Part shown: in pieces, positions 25,742 to 34,378 of the stretch
Position numbering within the stretch: the first letter of the stretch is position 1
Layout: each line of letters starts with the position of its first letter
Origin: Methanobacteriota archaeon
GTDB lineage: Archaea; Thermoplasmatota; Poseidoniia; Poseidoniales; Poseidoniaceae
Length of the DNA: 37,619 bases
Direction: 5' to 3'
Assembly: GCA_002715725.1 (NCBI GenBank)
Contig: PAZU01000005.1
Span: 18,792-56,410, forward strand
Program-made: the position numbers and the translations under genes
Notes under the pieces: generated by a model
What the model was told of the DNA's origin: nothing
The model's database searches: none
The model's input: only the letters and a program-made list of their open reading frames with translations

Positions 25742-26899
25742 TAGGATATTGCTAATGGATTCGCCAACATCGCTACAAGATGCTGAGCCGCCTAAATCAT
25801 AGGTCAGTGAATTACCGCCTCTTAGATGGTCTGCGACACTATCATCGATTAACTGAGCCACCTGTACAAGTCCTTCATCTCCATTCTTGCGGCCCAACCA
25901 ATCTAGCATCATTTGTATTGAATTAATGCTGGCAATCGGATTCACTTTGTTGAGGCCTGCGTGTTTTGGAGCGCTACCATGAACTGGCTCAAAGAAAGCG
26001 TGATTGTCGCCTACGTTACCTGAAGCCGCCATGCCCATTCCTCCTTGTAGAACTGCCCCTAAATCGGTAGCGATATCGCCAAACATGTTTGACAGTACAA
26101 CGACATCATAGAATTCTGGAGTTCTTGTCAGCCACTGCATGAATGCATCGATGTAGCCATGGTCTGTTTCAATTGAAGAGTGTGATGAAGCTACTTCATC
26201 AAACACCCTACGAAATAATTGACACCCTCTAGTTACATTGCTCTTGTCGATACAAGATACGCGGCTTACACCGTCTACGGGAGCTCCACTTCGAGTTTGG
26301 GCGATTTCGAATCCCATTTTGACTAACCGTTCGGTTCCTTTGGCCGATATAGGACGAGGGTCGTATGCTACTTCTCCCTCCAATCCCGGGAATGACATCT
26401 CAGGAGGCGTGTATTCTTCTCGTCCAAGTGCTCTATCGGCACTTCGGCGAAGTAATGAGTGATACAATCCCTCTGTGTTCTCCCTTAGAACAGTCATATC
26501 TACCATCCCGGGCTCCCAAATTTGTGTGAACCGCCCGTGTACCTTGTGAGGAACTCCTTCGTACAATTTAATCGGTCTAACATTTGCATACAAATCCAAA
26601 CCTGCCCTCATTCCAAGAATCACAGAGCCGCCCGCTAAATCTCCATTTGGAAGTCTGGCTCCAGGGTAACCAATCGCTCCTAAGAAAATCGCATCTGCTT
26701 CATCACGACAAAATTCAAACGAGCCCTCAGCCCACTCTTCACCAGTTTCTTTGTAGTGTTGGCCACCACAAGGAATCATGACCTGTTCGAATCCATGATT
26801 CGTGTGTGCTTGAACGGTGTCTAAGATCCGCATCGCTTCAAGAGCGACTTCTCTGCCAGTTCCGTCGCCAGGCAAAATTGCGATGCGGTGGTCGCTCAT
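25718..26899 (-). CDS. Isopropylmalate/isocitrate dehydrogenase family (LeuB-like)
   Basis: IAILPGDGTGREV; GLDLYANVRPIKLYEGV; LRENTEGLY; DKSNVT; VVLSNMFGDIATDLGAVLQGGMGMAASGNVG; EPVHGSAPKHAG. Confidence 0.88.
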   Translation of the reverse strand: MSDHRIAILPGDGTGREVALEAMRILDTVQAHTNHGFEQVMIPCGGQHYKETGEEWAEGSFEFCRDEADAIFLGAIGYPGARLPNGDLAGGSVILGMRAGLDLYANVRPIKLYEGVPHKVHGRFTQIWEPGMVDMTVLRENTEGLYHSLLRRSADRALGREEYTPPEMSFPGLEGEVAYDPRPISAKGTERLVKMGFEIAQTRSGAPVDGVSRVSCIDKSNVTRGCQLFRRVFDEVASSHSSIETDHGYIDAFMQWLTRTPEFYDVVVLSNMFGDIATDLGAVLQGGMGMAASGNVGDNHAFFEPVHGSAPKHAGLNKVNPIASINSIQMMLDWLGRKNGDEGLVQVAQLIDDSVADHLRGGNSLTYDLGGSASCSDVGESISNILSTKLREL

Positions 26900-26971
26900 A
26901 CCCACGGCAAAAGGCGCACCTACATGAACGCGCGCCCGAGCAATGTTTCAGTAATTCAGACGGTTGTGTCC

Positions 26972-27023
26972 ATTGGAATAAGTAAACCATGTCCGCAACC
27001 GCGCAGTAATACACTATTCCAAT
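26972..27023. repeat. 9-bp inverted repeat in promoter region
   Basis: ATTGGAATA (26972-26980) and TATTCCAAT (27015-27023) upstream of the 27085 gene. Confidence 0.5.
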
Positions 27024-27084
27024 AGAAGTGTACCTGTATACGTCATACTGTACCTTTATGGAGCGCCACTACGAGCATAATATC

Positions 27085-27699
27085 ATGGCTGAGGACAGTC
27101 GCGATAAATCTGAGAGAAGATTGCGAGTGGACCAGATGCCTCTTGCTGTCAAACGTCTTGTGGATACGATGATAGGAATTGATCCTAACTTCGAAATCGA
27201 AGATTGGTTAATCCAAAAAGCAAATGAGGATTTGGCGCTAATTCAGTTAGATATTCAAAGAGAAAGGAGACAGTTGGAACAACGAATTCATCGGTTAGAG
27301 TCTCTTGCCAAAAGGCTGAATCCAGAAGATATGAGAGAAATTCCTAAAGGACAAACTAACCTTTTCGATTGCTTTGATATCCCTCTTCCATTAAAGCACC
27401 TTACGGATAGAATTGAAGAAATTGAAAACGAAGAGCCGCACCCTGCAGGGACTTTCATCAATCTACTTCCTAATGGAGGATGTGATGATCCTTTGCTCGC
27501 AGTTACAGCACAAATGATGCTGATTATAGCTCAAGAAAAGGTTGGAAGGGGCGCTAACTGGATTGATTTAGATGACCTTTTCTCTCCACTCCTCGAAAAC
27601 GGAATCTCGCAGGAAGAATGTGACGAAGCGCTGGACCATTTATTGATGACCAGCCAAATTCACGAGATTGATGATGATTGCTTCATTCCCGACGAGTGA
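27085..27699 (+). CDS. Hypothetical protein with coiled-coil segment
   Basis: ATG at 27085 (MAEDSRDKSERRLRVDQMPL...); IQRERRQLEQRIHRLESLAKRL helix; upstream TTTATGG TATA-like element. Confidence 0.65.
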   Translation: MAEDSRDKSERRLRVDQMPLAVKRLVDTMIGIDPNFEIEDWLIQKANEDLALIQLDIQRERRQLEQRIHRLESLAKRLNPEDMREIPKGQTNLFDCFDIPLPLKHLTDRIEEIENEEPHPAGTFINLLPNGGCDDPLLAVTAQMMLIIAQEKVGRGANWIDLDDLFSPLLENGISQEECDEALDHLLMTSQIHEIDDDCFIPDE

Positions 27700-27761
27700 A
27701 AGTGGGCTCCCTTGGACTCCCTACTTCGGTTCAATATATGCCGGATGCGTAATAATTTGTC

Positions 27762-28337
27762 ATGGGGCTAATAAGATCAACAATAATTGGAATTTCTGCA
27801 TGGTGGGTGATGGTGATCTTAGAGGTCAAGCCACATGTGGCTATTGGCGTGGGAATCTTTGCTGCCTTTATGTCTGAATCAATGATTCAGGCAAGTGCAA
27901 GAAGTCATCTGCGTCATAAAGCGACATCACTTGAAAGCGAATTAAATATTGCAATTGGCCAAATTACAGATATGAAAAGAGCCCTAGATCTTACCACCAA
28001 AGACCTGAGAGAAGCATTAGACGAACTACATCGAAGAGATGCAATTGGCAGTCCTGCTGCTAGAGAATTACTAGCGAGACAAGAAGAGGCTATGGAGGCT
28101 CAAAGGACTGCGCTTGAAGTATCGACAGATCGTTCATTCGAAACCCTGGAATCACTTGAAAGAATGATTATTTCTCAAGGTCAACAAACTGCAAGAGTTC
28201 AGGAAGTTCTTTCGATGGTCTTAGAGAAGTTAGCTCTGGAACCGCGCCAACACATCAGTATGAGGGATTCTGTACTCACGCAGGAGAATAATTCAACACC
28301 TGCTATGACAGACGAGATAATATCCCTGATGGGTTAA
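27762..28337 (+). CDS. Membrane-anchored coiled-coil protein
   Basis: N-terminal hydrophobic segments then heptad-rich region (HLRHKATSLESELNIAIGQITDMKRALDLTTKDLREALDELHRR). Confidence 0.65.
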   Translation: MGLIRSTIIGISAWWVMVILEVKPHVAIGVGIFAAFMSESMIQASARSHLRHKATSLESELNIAIGQITDMKRALDLTTKDLREALDELHRRDAIGSPAARELLARQEEAMEAQRTALEVSTDRSFETLESLERMIISQGQQTARVQEVLSMVLEKLALEPRQHISMRDSVLTQENNSTPAMTDEIISLMG

Positions 28338-28345
28338 GTGGTTTT

Positions 28346-29017
28346 ATGCACGACTCGATGCTTGAACTAAAGCGCCTAAAATTGCGCTCAAAAATTTATA
28401 CTCCATTCATCATTATCGGCATAGTTGGGATTACTTTTGCAATGATTGTGGGTCTTGGCAAAGAAGACCCTTTGGTTTTTGATACACATGTTTTCATGCT
28501 AATTGGAGGGGCAACATGTACATTATTTGGAATGATGTTGTACCAAAATGAAGAAAGTTTCGCCCAGAAATATGACATGACTCACCTCTTGGACATGGAG
28601 GATAAAGAAGAGAGGTATCAAGCATATCTCGAACATTTGTCAGATTGGATTGCCAACGATATCGAAGAAGTTAATCCGATAAGAACCAGAGGGTCCGACC
28701 CCTTGGGACCTGATTGGGGTAAAACGGATTTCAAACTCGGGCACAAGCCAATCAGGCGTGATGCAATCGCAGAAGGTAAGAAATATACAGGAATGGAAGA
28801 TGAATTGACTGCTGGCGAAAAAATGGTTGCTGATGCAAACAAAAAATACGCTACAATGGCTCAAGAGAGGTGGGAAGTTGCTGAATCTAATGATCCTGAT
28901 TTGATAGAATACGGTGTCGAAAAATTGGGGGACCTTGTAAGAACAGATTACTTTGACAAAAACGCCGAAGAAGGTGGATTCTCTAAAGTAGCAAATCCAG
29001 ACTCTGATACCCATTGA
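28346..29017 (+). CDS. Hypothetical membrane protein with cytoplasmic C-terminal domain
   Basis: Two N-terminal hydrophobic helices (IYTPFIIIGIVGITFAMIVGLG; VFMLIGGATCTLFGMMLYQ), then charged region. Confidence 0.65.
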   Translation: MHDSMLELKRLKLRSKIYTPFIIIGIVGITFAMIVGLGKEDPLVFDTHVFMLIGGATCTLFGMMLYQNEESFAQKYDMTHLLDMEDKEERYQAYLEHLSDWIANDIEEVNPIRTRGSDPLGPDWGKTDFKLGHKPIRRDAIAEGKKYTGMEDELTAGEKMVADANKKYATMAQERWEVAESNDPDLIEYGVEKLGDLVRTDYFDKNAEEGGFSKVANPDSDTH

Positions 29018-29048
29018 TACAATAAGTCTGCACTACGAGGCGCATAGG

Positions 29049-29747
29049 ATGAAAGCCATAATCGTGGCAGGAGGTCATGGGAGCCGCTTGTATCCTATGA
29101 CTAACTTCACTCACAAGACATTGCTTCCATTATGTGGCCGGCCTATCATCGATTACGTTCTTTCAACAATTAGACACGCAGGGATTACAGACATCACAAT
29201 TATCGGAAACAAGTTCATCGATAAAATTCGTAATCATGTGGGCAAGGATGTGCGCTATGTTCTGGAAGAAGAGCCGAAAGGCGTTGCACCGGCTCTGCAA
29301 TTGGCTAGAGATGGCAATGAAGGATGTCCGTTGCTGATTTGGTTTTCTGACAACATCACAAATATCAATCTAAAATCTGATGTTGAGTCTTTCAAACAAG
29401 GTGCTATTTTCCTAACAAGATTAGTAGATACGCCTAGTGAATTCGGCATAGCTGTTGTCGAAGACGGCAAGGTAGTCGATGTCATAGAAAAACCAACTAA
29501 TCCTCCTGGGAATTTGGCTATTGGAGGAATCTACATTTTTGATGAAAGGTTTTGGGAACGGCTAGATTCTGTACAAGATTCCCCTAAATTCTCCATCTCA
29601 GATGTCACCAGACAATACCTTGTAGAAGATGAAGGCAGGGTTATTTCTGTGGGAGAGAACACATGGATAGATTGTGGAACTCCTGAAAGCCTTCACAGAG
29701 CAGCACAAATGGTAGAGGACGGTCTATTCACAATTAGAGGGGATTGA
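29049..29747 (+). CDS. Sugar-phosphate nucleotidyltransferase (NDP-sugar pyrophosphorylase family)
   Basis: MKAIIVAGGHGSRLYPMTNFTHKTLLPLCGRPIIDYVL; VDVIEKPTNPPGNLAIGGIYIF. Confidence 0.88.
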   Translation: MKAIIVAGGHGSRLYPMTNFTHKTLLPLCGRPIIDYVLSTIRHAGITDITIIGNKFIDKIRNHVGKDVRYVLEEEPKGVAPALQLARDGNEGCPLLIWFSDNITNINLKSDVESFKQGAIFLTRLVDTPSEFGIAVVEDGKVVDVIEKPTNPPGNLAIGGIYIFDERFWERLDSVQDSPKFSISDVTRQYLVEDEGRVISVGENTWIDCGTPESLHRAAQMVEDGLFTIRGD

Positions 29748-29748
29748 A

Positions 29749-30570
29749 ATGCGAATCGGAATAATCGGCGCAGGTATTGTCGGAGGAACAATGGAACATT
29801 GTTTCAATGATAAGCACGAATTATTTGTTCACGACCCTCGAAGGGGAACTGAATTGTCTGATGTAATCGAAAATTGCGAAATGGCATATATCGCAGTTCC
29901 AACTCCTGCTAATGATGATGGTTCTTGTGACACCAGTATTGTTGAAGGGATTTTAGATGAATTACCTGACGGATTTATCGCCGTGATTAAGAGCACGGTA
30001 ATTCCAGGAACCACAGCAAGGTTACAATCAGAATATCCTCGACTCAAATTAGCTTATTCTCCTGAATTTTTAGTTGAAAGAAATCGCTTACAAGATTTCG
30101 CTAATCAGAAAATTTTGGTTGTTGGAAGTGATCATGAAGATGTTGCTTCACTAGTTTTTCAACATCATAAAATTGCAGATGTCCTTGATAGGGCAAAGAT
30201 GTTTCATGTCACCAATACGGAAGCAGAGATGGTCAAATATACCAAGAATAATTTCTATGCACTGAAAGTGATTTTTGCTAATCAGATGTATGATATTTGT
30301 AATGCGATGGGCATTGAATGGTCTGTCATCAAAGAAATAATCACCGCTCCACAAGACCAGCCAATAGGTAACTCGCATCTTGAACCGATGATGGGTTTAA
30401 TGAGAGGTTTCGGAGGGAAATGTTTGCCCAAAGATACTCTGGCATTGCGAGAACTGGCTAGGAGCTTAGGTGTAGATTACGATTTACTCGATGCTATGCA
30501 AAGCGATAATGCAGCGCTTAGGAACACGCCCACAGGAAAGCCATCCGATGTGTCTACGGAGGATGATTGA
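29749..30570 (+). CDS. UDP-glucose/GDP-mannose dehydrogenase family, short form
   Basis: GIIGAGIVGGTMEH Rossmann motif; YIAVPTP; KSTVIPGT; YSPEFLVE; catalytic-type GFGGKCLPKDTLAL. Confidence 0.85.
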   Translation: MRIGIIGAGIVGGTMEHCFNDKHELFVHDPRRGTELSDVIENCEMAYIAVPTPANDDGSCDTSIVEGILDELPDGFIAVIKSTVIPGTTARLQSEYPRLKLAYSPEFLVERNRLQDFANQKILVVGSDHEDVASLVFQHHKIADVLDRAKMFHVTNTEAEMVKYTKNNFYALKVIFANQMYDICNAMGIEWSVIKEIITAPQDQPIGNSHLEPMMGLMRGFGGKCLPKDTLALRELARSLGVDYDLLDAMQSDNAALRNTPTGKPSDVSTEDD

Positions 30571-30989
30571 TGTTAGGAGAACATGGTTCGTTTCGTAGAT
30601 ATATAATGACTGCAATGGTTAATTTCATTGCATTTTATTCACTTTGGGAATTATTTGTTTTCTTTTTACCTAGTGACGATTATTGGCCAACTGTTGCTTG
30701 GTCGATTGCTTGGTTTCTAGGTTCACTACAAGCCCACTGGACTCATAGAATTTGGACATTTGATTCTGAAAGAGACATCAGGTGGACAATACCCACTACA
30801 ATGGCTTTGTACACAATTGGAGGGGTCGGTTCGACTGCTTGTTACTACATTGGAACCGTGTCCTGGGGCTTCAATGAACGAATTGTATTTCTACTAAATT
30901 CAAGCCTGTGGGGATTCCTGAATTATTTGGGACAAAGAGAGATTGCATTCAAAGAAATCAATACTTCTCCCCTTTCAGAAACCGAATAA
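30567..30989 (+). CDS. GtrA-like membrane protein
   Basis: Four hydrophobic segments; VNFIAFYSLWELFVF, AWSIAWFLGSLQAHWTHRIWTF, SLWGFLNYLGQREIAF. Confidence 0.65.
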   Translation: MMLGEHGSFRRYIMTAMVNFIAFYSLWELFVFFLPSDDYWPTVAWSIAWFLGSLQAHWTHRIWTFDSERDIRWTIPTTMALYTIGGVGSTACYYIGTVSWGFNERIVFLLNSSLWGFLNYLGQREIAFKEINTSPLSETE

Positions 30990-31278
30990 TCTTCTGCAAT
31001 ATTCCTACTTTGGGCTTATTCACCAAACCCAATCGCCAATCTAATTCTCCAGCCTTGTCGAATCGAACAACATCATCGAATCCGCCGATCCATTCGCCGC
31101 CGATAAACACCTGTGGGATTTTTTTCGAGTTTTTTGTTCGAACTGCGAATTCGATATCTGTTTTCCTAGATTTACCTAATCTCTTTTCGACATAATCGAT
31201 GCCTTTGCGGTCTAGATAATGTTTGACGTTTACGCAGGCCGGGCAACCTTTGTTGGTATACACCTCGACCTCGACCAT
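30958..31278 (-). CDS. Glutaredoxin-like protein
   Basis: VEVYTNKGCPACVNVKHYLDRKGIDY; KKIPQVFIGGEWIGGFDDV. Confidence 0.88.
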   Translation of the reverse strand: MVEVEVYTNKGCPACVNVKHYLDRKGIDYVEKRLGKSRKTDIEFAVRTKNSKKIPQVFIGGEWIGGFDDVVRFDKAGELDWRLGLVNKPKVGILQKIIRFLKGEKY

Positions 31279-31357
31279 GCTTTTGCTCTCCAATATTCAC
31301 TTTTGAATTGCTCGTTCTAGCGTGGGATTCAAGTCCTGCGACGGACACGCCATCATC

Positions 31358-31789
31358 ATGCTGCCTGATACGGTGCACAAGTTGCCTCAATCCGAAAGAT
31401 TCGCTTATGCTAGACTGCTAGCGTACATGACAAGAGTTGACAACGAATTGACTGTCGAAGAAATGTCTATGTTTGAGCAAAGACTTGGAACTGCACTACT
31501 ATCTCCAAAGCAAAGGCAGATGATTCGTGCTGATCTGAAGAATCCCCCTCCATTGGATGAATGCTTAGAGGGCATGGGAGATGAAGCAGGCAGGCTCGCA
31601 TTGAGAGATGCTGTATTGATGGCTGCTTCTGATGGAACTGTAGATGAAGATGAAAGAGAGGCTCTAGAAGATATAGCTGAACATCTCGACCTTGCTCCAG
31701 ATGCCATCAATAGATTGCTAAACTGGACTGTGGAAGGTTATGCCTGGATGCAGGCAGGATACGATTTACTGAATGACCTATCTAGGTGA
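31358..31789 (+). CDS. TerB-like domain protein
   Basis: AASDGTVDEDEREALEDIAEHLDL motif typical of TerB-like fold. Confidence 0.6.
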   Translation: MLPDTVHKLPQSERFAYARLLAYMTRVDNELTVEEMSMFEQRLGTALLSPKQRQMIRADLKNPPPLDECLEGMGDEAGRLALRDAVLMAASDGTVDEDEREALEDIAEHLDLAPDAINRLLNWTVEGYAWMQAGYDLLNDLSR

Positions 31790-32243
31790 TATTCTGCTTC
31801 CAGATGCTGCTCTTGCATTAGCTGAAGAACAGCGTAGAAAGATTGCCTGCGCACTAGTAATGGTTGCTGCCTCAGATGGCGCTCTAGTTAGAGAAGAAAT
31901 CTCTGCCATTGAGTCGGCCATGGGCCTAATGATGTTACATCCGGAAAGTCGGGAAGAAGTTCGGCAATTACTAACACAGCCGCCTGACCTCGATTCTATA
32001 CTAAATGGAATGGAGGTCTCTTCAATCAGACTGGCATTGAGGGACGCCGCTCTACTAGCATCTGTTGATGGAGATTATGATGATGCTGAATTGGCTGCTC
32101 TTCGAAAAATATGTGATGCTGCCGGATTATCAGAAAAGGAATTATCTAAAATTCTCGATTGGGTATCTGATTATTGGAGAATGAGTGCGAATGGTCGCTC
32201 GATAATTTCCCTGCCACTACCCGGGGATGAAGACATTCTGTGA
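31773..32243 (+). CDS. TerB-like domain protein (tandem paralogue)
   Basis: VMVAASDGALVREEISAIESAMGL and ALLASVDGDYDDAELAALRKICDAAGL; overlaps the preceding ORF by 17 nt. Confidence 0.6.
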   Translation: MTYLGDILLPDAALALAEEQRRKIACALVMVAASDGALVREEISAIESAMGLMMLHPESREEVRQLLTQPPDLDSILNGMEVSSIRLALRDAALLASVDGDYDDAELAALRKICDAAGLSEKELSKILDWVSDYWRMSANGRSIISLPLPGDEDIL

Positions 32244-32401
32244 TTACTTAAATTCAAAAATCTAGGCGCTAAAATTTACGGATTTTGGTTTTGAGTTTCC
32301 GGAAACCCGAAAAAAGGTGAATTCTCCCCCACACTTTATTATCAGTACCTCCCTCGAAGCAACCAGCGCAATTCGCATTTTGCGAAAAGAGAGTGACACT
32401 A

Positions 32402-32986
32402 ATGGGAATACATCCAAAAATCGGAATCACTGGGCTACCAAGGTCAGGAAAATCCGCTGTCTTAGCAAAAGTTCTAGAAATGCTAGAAGATGAGAGGCGC
32501 CGCGAGATAAATGCTAGAGGTGGAGATGGAGCAAATACCGATATCATCGGAGGCATGCGTACAGAACCGTTGGTAGAAAATTCCGAAAGAGCAGGATACA
32601 AAGTCATCAATATTACAACTGGTGAGGAAGCGATTATGGCTCACAAATCAATCGATAGTAGGTTGCGCGTTTTGGGCTATGGCATAGATACTGAAGCCCT
32701 GAATAGTGTTGCGATCCCTGCTATTGAACATGCTCGAGATTATTCAGAGGTCATCGTAATTGATGAAATTGGAAAATTTGCAGTCGAATCTGAAGAATTT
32801 GTAGAGGCGGTAAGATCTGCACTAGAAGTTGACAAGCCAACCCTCCTAGCTTTACACAAAAAGAGTCGCCATCCTTTACTTCAAGATATAAGAAGAAGGG
32901 ATGATGCTCGAATTTTGGAAGTTACTCCTGTAAACAGAGCCTTGCTACCTTACAAGATTCACAAATTAATGCGTGAAACTTACTGA
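32402..32986 (+). CDS. Nucleoside-triphosphatase, THEP1-like
   Basis: IGITGLPRSGKSAVL Walker A; VIVIDEIGKFAVES Walker B; LLALHKKSRHPLLQDIRRR. Confidence 0.82.
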   Translation: MGIHPKIGITGLPRSGKSAVLAKVLEMLEDERRREINARGGDGANTDIIGGMRTEPLVENSERAGYKVINITTGEEAIMAHKSIDSRLRVLGYGIDTEALNSVAIPAIEHARDYSEVIVIDEIGKFAVESEEFVEAVRSALEVDKPTLLALHKKSRHPLLQDIRRRDDARILEVTPVNRALLPYKIHKLMRETY

Positions 32987-33028
32987 TTCATGCGTTGGGT
33001 TCATGCCATATAGTGTATTGCGAGTTAT

Positions 33029-33367
33029 ATGACCCCAGCAAGTAGTGCCCGCAGGTTACTACTTGGTACAGGGCTCGGTCTATTCTTAGCGGGTGGATTC
33101 GGCCTGATTTCTGGAGTTATACACCTAGATGAACCCAGCATTGGTTTCGTTATCCCATTACTAGGACTAATTCTTATCGCACTATCTGGCCCTACTGGTC
33201 GAGGCGAAGGGCCACTTTCGAATTGGTTCCCAAATGAAGACAATGAAACTCTGGCTGTAAGGGTTGAAGCTGATTTGAATCAAGAAAAACAAAATGAAGA
33301 TGTTGGAAATGCCTGGGCAAAATTAGAACATTCAATGCTCTCGAAAGAACTGGAGGGAGAAGAATGA
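33029..33367 (+). CDS. Small membrane protein
   Basis: Two N-terminal hydrophobic segments; 4-nt stop/start overlap with the next ORF. Confidence 0.6.
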   Translation: MTPASSARRLLLGTGLGLFLAGGFGLISGVIHLDEPSIGFVIPLLGLILIALSGPTGRGEGPLSNWFPNEDNETLAVRVEADLNQEKQNEDVGNAWAKLEHSMLSKELEGEE

Positions 33368-33906
33368 GTTTGCAAATCCCTGAAGACGAAGGAGCCAAGA
33401 AGAGGGCGGGATATTGGAATTCCTCTGTCGCTTTGGGGGTACTCGCACTAGTCCTATTTTTCATCGGAGGGAATAGGTCCAACGGAGCAGACATGATTGC
33501 TTGCGGATGGGCTTCATGCTGTTTTTCTCTGGTCTTTGCAATAAGCGCGTTAAGCACCAAAAATGATGAGCGCGTGATTATAATTCAACAACCTCCACAA
33601 TACGTTCCTGTTCAAGAACAGCCTGTAATCCAACAAACCAGGCCGCTGCCTCCTCAACAAAAAACGCCTAGCGCCCCTGCAAAAACAATGGAGATGTGGG
33701 TGAAGGAAGCACAAAATTTGGAACTAGCAAGAAATTGGGAAGGTGCTGCTGAAGCATACGAGAAAGCTGGTTTGTATGCTGAAGCTGGAAGGATTAGAAA
33801 AGAACATCTTGAGAATACCCAACCTGTTGTTCAGATAGGCAAAGTTGGCGATACCATCCTGCATGATTCAGTAATGATTTCCGAGGATTCTGATAAAGTA
33901 GAATGA
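33364..33906 (+). CDS. Membrane protein with TPR-like cytoplasmic segment
   Basis: Two hydrophobic segments followed by Pro/Gln-rich linker and AQNLELARNWEGAAEAYEKAGLYAEAGRIRKEH. Confidence 0.65.
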   Translation: MSLQIPEDEGAKKRAGYWNSSVALGVLALVLFFIGGNRSNGADMIACGWASCCFSLVFAISALSTKNDERVIIIQQPPQYVPVQEQPVIQQTRPLPPQQKTPSAPAKTMEMWVKEAQNLELARNWEGAAEAYEKAGLYAEAGRIRKEHLENTQPVVQIGKVGDTILHDSVMISEDSDKVE

Positions 33907-33929
33907 ATGAAATTGAAGGATTCATTCTA
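33899..33929 (+). terminator. Perfect 10-bp inverted repeat spanning the stop codon
   Basis: TAGAATGAAT (33899-33908) / ATTCATTCTA (33920-33929), 11-nt loop. Confidence 0.6.
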
Positions 33930-33987
33930 AACTGACAGCAGAAAGGTTTGATTTGCTTGTCCGTCTCCAAGGGGTTGGGGGAGAAGT

Positions 33988-34371
33988 ATGAGTGAAGTCC
34001 CAGATGGCCTATACTATACCAAAGAACACGAATGGATTAGAGTCGAAGGAGACGAGGTAGTGATTGGAATTACCGATCATGCCCAAGATGCTTTGACCGA
34101 TATCGTATACATCGAACTACCTGAAGTTGGCGAGACCTGTGAAGAAATGGGTGAGTTTGCAGTTGTTGAATCTGTAAAGTCTGCATCACCAATTTTTGCT
34201 CCACTTGCTGGAGAGATTACCGCTGTAAATGATGAATTAGACGATGCTCCAGAATTAATGAATCAAGAGCCGTATGGTGCAGGTTGGATTATTCGAATGA
34301 AATTGAATGATGCTTCTGCTGTATCTACATTGATGTCGCCTGCAGATTACAAAGCTGAAATTGGCGAGTGA
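33988..34371 (+). CDS. gcvH: Glycine cleavage system H protein
   Basis: YTKEHEWIRVEGDEVVIGITDHAQDALTDIVYIELPEVG; lipoyl site VVESVKSASPIFAP. Confidence 0.95.
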   Translation: MSEVPDGLYYTKEHEWIRVEGDEVVIGITDHAQDALTDIVYIELPEVGETCEEMGEFAVVESVKSASPIFAPLAGEITAVNDELDDAPELMNQEPYGAGWIIRMKLNDASAVSTLMSPADYKAEIGE

Positions 34372-34378
34372 AATTGCA

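Noticed and set aside
27668-27877. 69-aa plus-strand ORF
   Set aside because: Overlaps the end of one CDS and the start of another in a different frame; no supporting motif.
31321-31350. GTGGGATTCAAGTCCTGC resembling a tRNA T-arm
   Set aside because: Stem does not pair correctly (A53-C61 type mismatch) and no D-arm, anticodon arm or acceptor partner upstream.
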